In this document: positions 13,101-28,100 of the stretch, in pieces
How the letters are laid out: every line of letters begins with the position of its first letter
Numbering within the stretch: the stretch's first letter is position 1
From: Pomphorhynchus laevis
Taxonomy: Eukaryota; Acanthocephala; Palaeacanthocephala; Echinorhynchida; Pomphorhynchidae
Assembly (NCBI GenBank): GCA_012934845.2
Contig: WNNJ02003359.1
Span: forward strand, 25,017-89,016
Direction of reading: 5' to 3'
DNA length: 64,000 bases
Made by a program: the position numbers and the translations under genes
The notes under the pieces: model-generated
Seen by the model: the letters and a program-made list of their open reading frames with translations, nothing else
The model's database searches: none
What the model was told of the DNA's origin: nothing

Positions 13101-16100
13101 GAAAAGAAAATTTTGGGCAACATACATTTTTTCTATAATGCTTGATATTTTTCAAATAAGCATATTAATGATTGATGAACTTTGATGTAATATGAAGTAC
13201 GGTATTAATATTATAATAATCAATCGTTAACTTATAGTTAAAATCATCTATTATTAATTTATTATAAATATAATAAAGTCATTTGGTCGGCTTCATCAAT
13301 TATCCTCGTGTGAATTCTTTAATCATAGATGCAGCACTGTACACTACAATCAGCGTAGGTGGACCTAATCAGCAGTGAGCCTACGCCTGCATTTCGTGTT
13401 TCAGTCCTTTTAATTATCTGCTGAAATTTTCCCCTGCAGCCTTTCTGTAAAAAACAAACGATACAGTTTGTAAGAAAAAACATTTCCACTTGTGCAAACT
13501 GTACGTTGTATCCGTCGATTGAAACCAAAAGACGGATACAACGTACAGTTTGCACAAGTCGAAATGTTTTCCTTACAAACTGTATCGTTTGTTTTTACAG
13601 AAAGGCAGCAGAGGAAAATTTCAGCAGATAATTAAAGGACCGAAACACGAAAAGTAGGCGTAGGCTCACTGCTGATGAGGTCCACCTACGCTGATTGTAG
13701 TGTACAGTCTTGCATCTAGGATTAAAGAATTCACACGAGGATATCTGATGAAGCCGACTAAATGATGATACTCGCTCCTGTATGCAATTGCTCATTCTAT
13801 AATAAGTTAATTAAATAAGTTTTATGTAAGGTATTTAAATTTTAAGAATAGTCGAAAGCGTTAAAATAAAGTTATATTTTGATTTGTATTTACTTACATT
13901 ATATTTGAGCAGATCTCCATTTCTTACTAAAGACTCTGCCTGGGAGAGCAACATTAGTAATCGATCTCGACTGTCGCAAAGTGACAAAGATTTTCTAAAA
14001 TACAAATCATATGAAAATCAATTGGTATTAAATATTATTTAATCATAAGCACAGATAAAAGATCATATTTGAGCAGATAGGTGATTTACTACGTGCGCAA
14101 TATTTACCGTCTACCGAAGTGTTAATTCCGACCGATTATGAACAATTCTTGAGTATAATATATACATTACGATTTTAAGGAAATTAAAAGCGTTTCGATA
14201 CTATTACATAAAGTGGCACAAAGATTTGAAAAGGAATGAACACTCAAATACGATTACAAGCTACCTTTTTTGCACTCACAAAATATGTTCGCCTTGAATC
14301 TGTTGATTTAAATTTTTTGTATACGAATCTGAACATATTAATTTCTTATATAAAATTATTTTCTAAATAAAGGATATGGTTGAATTGTAAAAAGTCATCA
14401 TAATATTTTATGATATTTAGTATTTTTTAATTTATAAAATGATTATAAATCATTAACTAGTAATTCCTAGTTATTATCTATTAAATGAAATTAGATTAAA
14501 ATTATAATTAGAACAACGTGTGCAAATTATCACCTTTTATAATTAAAAAATATAAACCGTTTAAAATATTACCTTTTATAATTTAAACTTAAGATTAATC
14601 ATTTAAACAACTTTAAATAATTAATCTTTGTGCTTATGCTCTATTAATTGTGCGTTTAATTGTGGGATTACTGCTGTACAACTTTTCGATAATTTTGTAT
14701 ATCGTTACACAGCTATTATCACGGCTATTCGAAAGTGACCAGTTTCGTGAATTGGCAACTCTTAATTTCAAGGTGGCAAGAAGTGGCGATGACTAAATTT
14801 ATGACGTTTTTTAAATTGCGTGTTTGTTGATTAAAATTAATGCTGGAAAATAAGTTGAGGAAAGTAAAAAGGAGCTAGAAACTAAAATTTATTTCTGCGG
14901 TTATCGACAGATTTTTTATTTTTTAATATTATAGTTAAAAGTGAGACCAGATACACCCCTACCGTACACCATCATGATACGTTACGATTAAGCGAGTTAG
15001 AGTCAGGCACTCATCTTAGATTCCGATTTCGTCGTACTATGGTAATTAGACTTTGTCAAAAGTTGTTTGAGAAATCTAGGTCTTTTGTCAGGATGACAAC
15101 TACTAGAGATGAAATATATAGTAAATCAAATGAAATGCGACTAAGTCAAACAAAGAGCACTACATTTGTGCTACTTTATTATGCAGAATTGATCCGATTT
15201 AGATTAGATTCAATCATTTGGTCATTGTTTTGTAATGTGGAATAATCTATGGACTCTATATATGAGTTAATTAGTGAAAATTTTGTAAGCTTTGACAAAA
15301 TTAACAACAACGTATTCAACGTATGCAACGTGAAATAAAAATATTACAAATATTACAAATAATCTGTGAGATAAATAGAGACCGAAATCTGATAACATTG
15401 GCCCAGCTGCTATGTTAAGTCGAGGAATATGATCCGAAACCTGATTGCATAGCAGTTCCTCCTGATGGCCTATAATCCTTATTCTTATCTGGTCGCTTGC
15501 CATCGCTGCGACACAATCTGACCGGCTCTAATCGAGAAGGTATTCCCGCTGAAGACAAAGCCATTTGAATTATGTGGTTCAACTCGGAGTGTGGAGTATG
15601 CCTGGAATTGCTATTTTGACAGTTCAAACAGTGCAAATCCGATGCGTCACTGGTATTTTGAATAAATTTGATGCAAAGTCGTAGGGCCACGGCGATTGTG
15701 AAGGATACGCCGTCCAATCTGGTGCCAACCGAAGAGATTAGAAGTGCCGTCAGGAAAGCTACAGAGTCCCTGCCTACCGCTCCGAGCAGTCTAGTTAGAC
15801 ATTTAGCAGAATCGGATTCCAACAAAAGTGAACTACTAGCGATCATGTGCATTGGACAAGACCAACGTTTTTGTCTTTTCCTCGTTGGCAACTCTTCCCC
15901 GCACAGATCCGCCCATCTGCGCCCGCCATTTTGGAAATCTGAGCAGTCCACTCCGCTGGTTGCTTCAAGGTTTGGTCCCACTAATGCCTTTACGAGATCC
16001 GACGTACCTGCGATTGAGGACAAATATGCCGGCAGTGATGTAACTTCACTGCGATATAGACAAAAGCCACCCAAGTCAATCGGCAGAGTAACTTGTCATC

Positions 16101-19100
16101 ATGCTTTATCATCCAGATTTAAATTCAATATTTTGGCCAGAGCGGATTTAATGATTTCGTCGTAAAGCTTTAATGACGGGCGGGAAGGGCAAGGAGCACA
16201 GCGTAGCAGATGATAAATTTTTTGGTATGCTGTAGCTACAGCACAACAGAAATAGCGCATTCTGTATATATATCGACCATTCGTTTGGTAGTGCTCTGGA
16301 GAGGTAATACGCCTTGATTTACAGTTTCGTTGACTGCCAAATCGCTTCCTACCGGAGTGCCTAAGATGATAGCGTCATTGGGATTAGTCAGAATGCATTC
16401 GGAATCAAGTCCAACAATCGAATTTGATCCTTAGGATCACGGGCTATTAACTCCGACTTTTGAGGATTTAAGGTAAGCCCCATTCTCGTCCCCTGATCGA
16501 TTATGCTAGTTATATCCGAATAAATAGTATCCGAGTCATCCCCCAAAACATACAGTCGTCGAGATACCATGCGCAAAACGGTGACTGGCAGAGTTTGACA
16601 ACTTCGTTTACGGCAAGCGAAAAAAGCAGGGGACTTAGAGGGTTTCCTTGTGGAAAACCTTCGGCTAACGGAATTATTGATGTGCCGGCAATAAGTTGAC
16701 TATCGCCACCGTTGCATAGGTTAACGAATGACAGGTAAGCTGGCAGCTTCCTGAGAACCATTTCAATCATGTGGCCACGGTTAGCAGTGTTAAACGCGTA
16801 ATGAAAATCTAACTTGACAAGCACAACTCCAGGAAGTAAGGCGTTCGCGATAAATTGTCTGGACGCGTGAGTCACCGCTTCAACTCCTCGAGGTAGTCCA
16901 ATGCCAAATTGTCAAGGCTCGAACTCACCTAGAATATCGCTTGATGACGAACGTGCGACAATCTTTGCTGCCAAGCGGCGCAACGTACAACCCACAGCAA
17001 TCGGATGGATACCGCCATTAGGATTCTGTAATGACATCAGCTTAGTGCCGCAGAAATATTTTCTTATAGATTCCGGCACACAACCTTTTTGGACAATGGT
17101 GATGAATTCGGCAAAGGATTAAACTAGGCGATAATCTGAAAGGCCGCACGATGGACCAGTCAGGTCTTTTAGATGTAGTGGACTAAGACCATCTAATCCA
17201 CTTGAGGAAGCATTGGGAAATGAGCGAAGAGCCGACAACACTATGTCCGTATAGACAACAGCGAAGACACAAGGTGGTCCACTGTAAATTTGAACTTGCG
17301 TATTTGTCCCACCTAATAGTTAGTTCGTCGGGGTGTTTGGACTTTAGTTCTGACTAAACTCGATCGTCGAATTGCACTACTTCGTCATCGCTGCTCATTA
17401 ATCTGATTGCGCCATAAACATCGCCATCTTCGAGTTTTTCGAAACTCTGCGACAAAGATTTTTATTGGCATCGCGACTGTCCACTTTAGTTTGGTTACCG
17501 AGTTTGTCGCGATTTCGCGCCGCAGCGTCATCAACTGATCAAGATGTCGTATCAACGAATTTGAAACAGGTCTCTTTTATCTTATGAGACAAACTGTGAT
17601 TGCCTTTTTCCTCAGTTATTAAAGGAACGCTGATAACCTTTCTTGCAAACATCAAGAGTTTGAGCCAAGCATATTCACTCTGGTAGTCGATCGCAATATC
17701 AGAGAGTATGCTCGAAAGAGTTATAGCTACATGAGGCCTGACAGATCTGAGAATCCGTCGCTCTTACCGGACTGGTAGCGTCCCAATAAACGAGGTTTCC
17801 CATTGCTCTACTGAAAGTGTGTTGTCAGCCTGAGGATCAAGTAATGCTCAGGCTGAGCATCATTTAGATAGCAATTATAAAGATATAATCTTTCTGAATT
17901 CAACTACTATAGAATATTACGAATGTGCTTTGATAAGTGATAAAGAACATCATAGTACAACAGTACTTTTTATTAGCTAGTAAATTATTAAGATATAAAC
18001 TTTAATAAAACTAAAATGGTGGATTGCAATCGACTATTATCAATCGATTATAATCAGCTGATATTAAGCAAATTCAATGTTGGTTAGACATCAAAATATC
18101 AAATAAATTGAAACATCAATATATAACATCAAATTATCAATATATCATTTATAAAAATGCTGAGAGCTTCAGCATTTTTTCAGGAATTATGCATCAGCAA
18201 TTCAGGCTTTCAATGTGATGGAATACTGAGTAGAATGCAGTTCTTTTCACTTACTTTTTCATATTGATCCGTCATGTTGCCTGATATGGTGACGAGTGTA
18301 AGCAAATTATGATGAGCGCCGAAATCGCTGTAATGGAGAATAAGATGCTGAGATGGAAGAGTGGAGTAACTCGCCTCGACCATGTGCGCAACAATTATAT
18401 CCGACAGCGGTACGTTGCTACGCCAACAATAGAAAAATACGATGAGACCGGCTTCGATGGTTCGGCAGCATACTGCGTGCAACTGAAAACTCAATGGCGA
18501 AATCAGGTCTGAGAATTCGAGATAGTAAACGTTCAAAAGAACAACCAAAGCAGCGATGACTTGGCAGACTCCACAACTTGATTAACAAGTTGCTTTATTG
18601 CACCCTGATGTCTCACAACTGTGCAAAATAAATGACGCGTACATTGAAAAGATATTTCAAACATTGTTATATATAGGATATTTATAACACGAACTGCAAT
18701 CCGGGTCATTTTAATATTTAATCTAATTGAATTAAATTAATAAAACCGGAAAAAGGCAATGTTTATTATTTATTTAATTTCAGCAAGCGTTTCGAGCTTA
18801 TGCTCTTCTTCAGGGCAAATAAATTTGCACTGAAGGGAAAACACTCTGGGAATTAAAACACTCTGGGAAATACACTGAAGGGAATTGCACGCCGTATCAC
18901 TTTGTGTAAAATAAAGATATTTGTATATAAATATATGTTTAAAGATTATAAATAAATTTTTCAAAAGTATATTTAAAATGTATCTTTTATATATTTTACA
19001 GTAATACAAATATTACAATTGTATTCTTTATATATTTCTAATTAATATTTTTATATAAAATGTATTTTACGTCATTTGTGTAATATAAAACAATTGTGTA

Positions 19101-22100
19101 AGTATTAAAGCCAAACGAATAAAATGAAATCAAAACACTCCGTACCAAATATATTAATATAATAATATAATAATATGAAATAATATAATAATATAATAAT
19201 ATAAAATAATAAAATAATAACAGTTATATATTATTTTATTAATAATAAATACATTAATATATTACGCTCACAATAGTAAAAGCGGTAATGAATTTGACTT
19301 ATGGCTTACGATTATGAAATTGGAGAATTAACGACTTACTAAGATAAATAACAAATTCTAATGTGATTCTCCGATGTGCAAATATGCAATGGAATTCCTC
19401 TTCATCTGCGATTATATGCAGATTTAAGTTTTTTTCTGATAAATGTCACGGTAAACAGAATACAATTGAAGGAATTTCAAAATAAATTAAAGAAGATTAT
19501 CATATGCCAAACTATGCTTGTTAACTTACAACGATGATGCTGTATTACAGCAGACACTTGTAATCATTCAAGTGGTTACAAAATGTTTTCATATTTTTAT
19601 AGCGTGCAGAGAAACACTATGTCCAGCTGTTTTTTCGGTGCTTTTTGTTTTTGTTGCTAAAAGCTGCGTACAATTACATATTGGATTATCACCTCGTTGT
19701 GACACAGTGTCAGTGAACAGATTGAAATACGATCACCGTAAAATTGGTTATCACTAAATCGTGGTAGACAAAAACTTCTGATCAGTTAAATTATAGCAAT
19801 GCGCCTATTGATGTTGGTTTTAAAAATTAACGATTTATATTTGGCATAATTAAACGCTGGTGGAAACAGAGGAGAACAGAATAAGAAGTTAATTAAGAAT
19901 ATTAGTTCTCAATATTATTTTTATATTGATTTGTAATAATGGAACGACAGCCGAATATCTCCAGGACATACGGCATCCGTTATTGTCGCGATAACACGAT
20001 ATGATTTAAAAATGAATTCATGTGACTTAAAGTTTGCCCGTTAATTTCTATGTTCAACTAATGGATAACATTTCATGATAAGTGCGGTCACCATTTCTTA
20101 AATGAAAATGGATCAAAGTAGGATACATAAAGAACATTAAAAGGAAGTTTATTAAAATACGAAAAAACAAACGTTTTTAGAATTTGCGGCTACAAACATT
20201 ATTGTTATTTCAATAGAACCATAAAAATAAAATAAATTATTATTTTTTGCAAAAACTCTGTATTTAAAACTTGCTTATACGGGAAGTAATTTTATCAAAA
20301 ACTCGTTTATATTAAAGCTACTCTGGGTATCTAACACGATGTCCACAATGGAAAATGCATCTTTTTCATTTGAGTTTCCATCAAACGAATATTTTTCATT
20401 TTACTAAAACGATTAAAAGTTTTAAATTTATCTTTAGCATTGAATAAATTAATGGAACATAAAATTTATTTTATTATTCATGAATCAGAATTTTCTATCT
20501 GATTGCATGAACCAGATATAAATTAAGTTTTCTGTCTGTTAATGGAATTGATTTTCTAAATGTAAGATGATCGTACAATATAGAATGGAATAAAATTTGC
20601 GAACCAACTATGTAAATTTATCATGTAATAATTACACAACGTACTCTGTCATTTGAAAACAGGCATCGATTGCCAATTTAAACAACTATTAAATTTTAAT
20701 ATCAGTTAAGTACTATGAAATGTGCCTGTGGATATGTTTTATAAAATGACCAACTGCATAATGATGTATTATGCCAACACGAAACTTAATCGAGCGTAAA
20801 CAATTAACAGTCCAGTACATATATCTTCATTAATTATTTCAATATCGAAGAAATGATATTTGCTTATAGATAATTAGCTGTTTGTTATCGTTACAAATGA
20901 CTGAATTGGTAGTCCGTTTTCACTAAAGTATCACATAAATATAGACGAGTAATGATAATTTAAAAGTTTTAATTTCAAGCTTCAATTTCACAATAAAAAT
21001 TATTTGACTAATAAATTTCTTAATAGTATAGAAGAACAATACGCTATTAATAAAATATTTTGAATTAAACTCTACAACTTTGTTTAATGCTCGACTGTTA
21101 ACAACAAAGTAAAAATTGTTGCTTTTAAACTTCGTAAATTTAATATTTAATATTAAATTAAAATTTAATTTTTAATTTTTGACGGAATAAATTATCGTTA
21201 ATATTTTTATTTCTCCAGTCGAGTTTAATAAAAATATTAAACGAAGTTAATTTTTAACGGAATAAATTACCGTTAATATTTTTATTTCTCTAGTCGAATT
21301 TAATAAAAATATTAAACGAAGTTAATATTTTTAAAAATTAAAATATTAATTTTTAAAAATTAATATTTTAATTTTTAACGGAATAAATTAGCCTTAATAT
21401 TTTCATTTCTCCAGTCGAGTTTAATAAAAATATTAAACGAAGTTAATATTTTAAAAAATCAAAATATTAATTTTTAAAAATTAATATTTTAATTTTTAAC
21501 GGAATAAATTACCGTTAATATTTTTATTTCTCTAGTCGAATTTGATAAAAATATTAAACGAAGTTAATTTTTAACGGAATAAATTACCGTTAATATTTTT
21601 ATTTCTCTAGTCGAATTTAATAAAAATATTAAACGAAGTTAATATTTTTAAAAATTAAAATATTAATTTTTAAAAATTAATATTTTAATTTTTAACGGAA
21701 TAAATTACCGTTAATATTTTCATTTCTCCAGTCGAGTTTAATAAAAATATTAAACGAAGTTAATATTTTAAAAAATCAAAATATTAATTTTTAAAAATTA
21801 ATATTTTAATTTTTAACGGAATAAATTACCGTTAATATTTTCATTTCTCCAGTCGAGTTTAATAAAAATATTAAACGAAGTTAATATTTTAAAAAATCAA
21901 AATATTAATTTTTAAAAATTAATATTTTAATTTTTAACGGAATAAATTACCGTTAATATTTTTATTTCTCTATTTGAATTTAATAAAAATATTAAACGAA
22001 ATTAATATTTTTAAAAATCAAAATATTAATTTTTAAAAATTAATATTTTAATTTTTAACGGAATAAATTACCGTTAATATTTTTATTTCTCTATTTGAAT

Positions 22101-25100
22101 TTAATAAAAATATTAAACGAAATTAATATTTTTAAAAATCAAAATATTAATTTTTAAAAATTAAAATATTAACTTCGTTTAATATTTTTATTAAACTCGA
22201 CTGGAGAAATAAAAATATTAACGGTAATTCATTCCGTTAATTAAAACCAATGTCACTGATTAGAGTTTTATCGGCACTAAAAATTTTACTCTGAAAAAAT
22301 ATAATCCATGCAACAAAATCTAGGAAAATTTATTCTCACCTAAAAAATCGGACTTTAAGTGTAACAAAGTTTGGAAAGTCACCGACAAGTTCAGATAATG
22401 TTGTGTTCGTAACATCACAAATGTATTCAACGTTTAAAGGCTTCCAATGTCGCATAAGAATATAGCCTGCAAAGAAAATAAGAAACTATTTATATTACAT
22501 ATTGTTATATTTGCGTATATACAATAATAGCATATTCCGTCTCTATATTTTCTAATAAAATATAACAATAAAATATAAGAATAAATTATTTAATATCTTG
22601 AAAGATGATAACTTATGCAACATTATGATTAATCATAACCACCGCAGTTTTATTGTTCTACGACTGGGGTACTAGGGTGCCTTTTACTTGTAGTTGCAGA
22701 TATTAATATATCTGCAACTATTAATATTAATATACAAAGGGACTATATTTTAAAAGCACATTTTATTTTATAAAATAAAGTATATTCTTCGTATACTTTT
22801 GCTAATTTTGTAAATAATATATTTAAGATATTTTAAAGTCAATACTTATATCAAACTTTTATTTAATCAAATAAAATAGGTATATTATAAATATAAATTA
22901 AATAAATATATATTTAATTATATTTAATTATTAATTATTATTAGATTATAATTTTATTATTAGCAATTGATAATTTAAGTAAAAGAATTTTACTTAAAAT
23001 AATTGATTTATTAATTAATAATAATTGATTTAATAATTGATATTATCAACAAATAATCAATTAATTAACAGTAATAAACAATTAATGATTGATTCGATTA
23101 TTAAAATTAAATTTTTTCGTAAAATATTTTAATATGATATTTCTGATGACGATATAACAAAATTACCTTATTTCAAGTACGTATCCTATAAATATTTGGT
23201 ATATTTTATAAATTTCAACTTTATTTGAATACAGAATAATTGATTATATATAAATTTAATTAAATTAATTAAATCGCTGATCATTTGTTTTATATTCAAT
23301 TCGAATTTAATATATAAATGGAGTATCCTCAAATTGAACTACTATTTACCGTTTCGATTAGAAATTGCTATTAATATATATATCATAATTAAATAATGAG
23401 TAATTGATTATTTAATTATTAATAATTTAATAATCAATTCATTATTATCAATTAGTAACCAATCAAGTACTAGTAATTAATAGTTAATTAGTAATTAGAT
23501 TATTAATATGATAATCTCTTTTTCCAAACAAAAGTTGATTTAAAGAACTGCGAATTTTAATTTGAACTATGAATAGTAAACATTCGCTGAAATCAAAACT
23601 AAGAAATTTAACAACCTAGAGTTTATACAAACGTGTTTCGAAATTTACTTGTAATTCTATTATTTTATGGAATTGTTTTTCATTAATATAGTCATTAATA
23701 TTATTTATAGTCATTAATAATCTAAATGATAACTATTATCTACCCGAAACTTTTATCTGATAAGTTTAATTTAATTTATTAAATTAAATATTAATATTTA
23801 TTCAATAATTAAATAGATTAATTATTTAAATATTTAATAATTAATAATATTTATTTTATTAATTTAATGTATTTTTTACAATAAAATCACATTTATCCTA
23901 TACATACACGCACAGCTATGACAGTCGTGAAGGCTTGAGTCCTTTGCCATATTAAGTTTATCAATTGCTTCGGAAGCAATGTCGCATACTTTGGTTAGAG
24001 CAGGCAGTACTATATAGGAATCAATAAGTTCGATAAATTGTTTACTATGACCGGAAGCTATTGACATCATTAGTTCACACTCAATAATAAAATGAATTGC
24101 AATATTTTTGGCTAAAATGTAAGAAATAAAATTATTGATAAATTAGTGATGAAACAACCATATAATTTTAAATAATTTATATAAGGTGTTAACATAGTTT
24201 ATTTAAATTCGTAAGAATTTAATATAAAGTAGAAATTTTTATACTCCCTCTTATAACCAAATTCACGATAGGTAATAGTTCTTATTTTTAATTAAGAATT
24301 AATCTTAATTAATCTTAATCCTCTTTCCCCGCTTATTATGGAAAATGAATCAAATTCACGAAAACTAAAAATTTGCAATTTTGTCTTAAAAAAACGCTAT
24401 CAATATTAGTATTGAACGCTATCACTAAAGGTTCAATCATTAGTATTAAATCATAACGCAAAGGTTCAATCATTTGTTATAACTAAAGGTTCAATCATTA
24501 GCATTCAATCATAACGCTAAAGGTTCAATCTTTTGTTATTAATATTTTCTGAATTGATTTGCAATATGCGTAAATATTAAATCGGAAAAATACGTTAATT
24601 ATTGCCTTTAATTAAAATTATCACAAACCACAAGTTTCTTCATATTCGCCACTTAATGCATATTATTTGATATACTATTGCTGGTTTACAATCAATGGGG
24701 CATTTTTCGATAGAAATAATTAGCATCAGCAGGAAACATTTTTCCTTAATTTATTTCTTAACAACATTTACGTCTTAACAATATGAAATTCGTCTTAACA
24801 TGATCTAACATGATCATAAAAAGAATTATTGGAGCTGAATCAAAATAAAAGAAAATTTTATTTGATATTTCGCTAATCTTCAGAAAATTACAATAATAAT
24901 TAAATTGCAATTTTCTGAAGTTGCTAATAAATAACGAAATATTTTGATATTTCGAATAAGCTAACATTTAGTTTTATACATAAAGTTCGTATATATGAAA
25001 ATAGTATTTAAATAGTTGATAATGATCCATTTTTGATAATGAATTATTCGATGCTGGATCAAAAAAAAATGAAATTTTTTGATATTTTACTAACCAGTGT

Positions 25101-28100
25101 TAGCATCTTCAGACAATTACAGGTAATTCAGGTAAGTTGGGCGAAATGACAATGAAATAGAAATACTGATCAGTCTTTCAAGCGTGATCATAACAAAACA
25201 ATAATCAGATTGTTTGTATAGATTTAAACGAATTTTACGTATAAAACCAAATCTTTTTGTAACTAAATCTTAGTTTATTCGAAATCTCGAAATTTTATAC
25301 AAAATATTAAAACTTCCCAGTTGTGATAGCTACATTCAGAGTAATTTTATCGTAATTTTCATTTTATTAACAGAGGTTAGCGAAATATCAAATAAAATTT
25401 TCCTTCTTTCTTTGATTTAGCTCAATAATTTTTTATCAATAATGGATCATTATCAACTATTTTAGATATTGAATACTATTATTTAATTTTATATATTATA
25501 GTATATAATATATAATAAGAAGTTATTATATATTATAACTTTATTTTCAATCAATGATACATAAATATTTGCATATAACGGGGTCATGGATGTTTTCATG
25601 GCTGTTTTTTTACTTGTTTTTTTAAAGATTTATTTAACGTGGCAAATGGGTGCCAGCGCACGCTTACATGATTATAACAAAACAAAAATGTGACCACAAC
25701 AAAACAAAAATGTGACCACAACAAAACAAAAATGCAAAATAAGTAATATATATTTAATTTTATTAAATATAAGTAATTCTATGTAGAATGGTTAGGAAAG
25801 AAGAAGATCTTATAGCAAATATAAATATTTTAAACTTTTATAAAACCATTCGTATCAAAATTTAAAAAATTTTACAACTTAATTCTCCTGTTCAATTTAT
25901 TTTAAAAATAGAAAAGTTGCACTTGCAATATCTGATGTAATAATGCATTAAGAGTGAAATGGCTGATTAATGGCAGTTATAATTTCAAAGGGCATTTATA
26001 GATTAAAAGTTTAATTGTTAGAAAATTCTTATTAATTATTTGTTTAGTTCCGTATTTATTATTTAAAGATCTTTAATCCTTATATTAAATGAAGTTTATT
26101 TCTTCAAAATTAAAATTTTACGAATTTCAGTTGTTTTAAAAACATTTACGGTAAAATGATGAATCATTGTTGCAACAAAAGATTTCAGTAAATTTTTCCT
26201 GTGCTTTACCTGTGATTCGCAAGTTCACTAAGCCAATGAAAATCAAAACACTAATTTATTTTTATATTTATCTACTACATCATAAATATACGCAATGTGT
26301 TAATTACTGAAGAATTTTTACAATTCCGTTTTAACGTTAGCTCAGAGTAACAGAAACTGAATTAAAAAATTTCATTTTATATTAAATTTTTTATAATTTT
26401 AAAATTGTTCATTTTCTATTATAAATAGACTGTTCACTCATTGGTTTCTCTTATTTATTAGTGGAGAGAGTGAAATATCAAATTTTATTTACTATTGAAT
26501 TTTCGATAGCCAACTTCTGTCATCATCAGGATAAAATTGTACAAAATATTTTCTTGGCGCAGCACATCAAAAGTATCAATTGTACATTTTACATTGCACA
26601 GCTGATCAAACAACTAGATGTGCTCCTTATTAAAAGAAGAGTACAAAGAAAAATTAACATAAAGCACAAATAAGTAAAATAAACTCAAAACAATAAATCT
26701 GAAATATTAAAAGATAAAATATTAATATTAAATATTTAATATTAAATATTACATTAATTATTTTAATCAATTCCAGTCACGAATACATTAATGTGAAATT
26801 GCAATTCAATAAAACAATTATCTAAAAACGATTAGATTAATATAAAAATAAATAAAAATTGCAATTTTAAAATTGCAATTTTAATAGTAACATGTAGATG
26901 TTATCCGTAGTCGTTTTGTATGTACAGATCAGGCAGAGCAAGATTTAGTACGATTTTTTTGTGGATCCGCTATGTTGTGATTTTATTGTGATCTAAGTTT
27001 TATTATACTATAAAACATCAATAATCTTTCTTTTAGTAAAATTAGACTATTCGCGAAAGCACGAGGTATCGCTAATATGGAGATTGCGATCATGTGAGAA
27101 AACGTGATTCGATATGGCACAATCATGTGTATTCAAGTTTTATGTGGCTTTCCTCATAGTACACGAGTATTCGTAAACACGTTTTCGAAGAGGTATACAT
27201 GTTTGACCGACGTAATACTTTCCACACTCCTTGCAAAGAAGGGTGACGTGAGGGAATTTAGATTTAACCACCTTAAATAAGCTGGTCAGTCGTGGTAAAG
27301 ATCTTGTATACGTTATAACAACACAATTTGCAACACAATGTCTGGCAGCGTATACCCCTTTCCTTGCAATGTTTTTTGTTTACAACACCATCCTTGTTGA
27401 AATTAGGTTTTCTTTTAAATATATTTTTTATTTTGAACATTTTTTGATAATATACAACTATGTTTGGTGTGCCATTTTTAGAACGCTTAATGTGAATAAT
27501 TATTCTGTCTTTTCATCTATCATTAATATAAGGCATACCTATATATTTTGTTTCAAGTTGAGGCTTTATAAATTTTGTCCTAATACTATTTCCTCTAAAA
27601 TATGATTTTATAATCGCCCAGGTAAGATATTCACTACTTAGGACACTTTTCGTAATTATATCATCCATTTTCGATTTAAGAGAGCTACTAGAGCAGATTG
27701 TCTTCGATCCCTAAGAAAAGTGAGGAAGCTGTAGAAGTTTTTCACATTTTAGGAATATTACTTTACAGCTTACAATATTGGGATAGATAACAATATTGTT
27801 CATTTTATTGAATATATCGAATGTATACAGTAAAATATTTAAATAAACATTTCTTAACGACAGTTAATAAAAATGCCATTTTGTTTCTAACAATGCCATG
27901 AGCAGCTATTGAAATATAAAAATAAAATTGGTGTTTTGATTGATCCTATTATAAAATTTCAAAATAGATTTATATAGTTATAGCTTTTGTATTTTATAGT
28001 TTTGCATGTGGAATATATAGTTTGTTACATGAATATTAAGTTTTTCGGTTCAAACAATTATAAAATTGTTGTTAATTAGATAAAATTATAAAATTTAGTA

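Larger units (their letters stand above)
3177..22339 (-). other. Intron 3 of the homeobox gene (about 19 kb, repeat-filled)
   Basis: Lies between the ULD exon and the homeodomain-1 exon. It contains fold-back hammerhead elements (6.3-7.9 kb), short hairpins, a coding-like segment (10.6-11.0 kb), a 480-bp palindrome, two LINE remnants and the 21.1-22.2 kb satellite. Stretches 3.2-4.1, 7.9-9.9, 11.8-13.2, 13.8-15.3 and 19.4-21.1 kb show nothing recognisable beyond AT-rich sequence. Confidence 0.75.

Noticed and set aside
15390-15480. Hammerhead reading of GATCCGAAACCTGATT...CTCCTGATGGCC
   Set aside because: It lies in LINE coding sequence, A9 is missing and no helices form.
15668-17122. Plus-strand ORFs 15668-16165 and 16901-17122
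   Set aside because: Shadows of the minus-strand LINE; the recognisable motifs are all on the minus strand.
18210-18548. 112-codon minus-strand ORF
   Set aside because: Opposite-strand shadow of the RTE-like LINE fragment. A donor-like GAAAAA|GTAAGTG and an upstream ATATCAG occur, but the reading phase does not fit exon 3 of the homeobox gene.
19518-19757. Possible minus-strand exon ending CATCGTT|GTAAGT
   Set aside because: All three frames are interrupted before the donor over any useful length; no phase fit with the homeobox gene.
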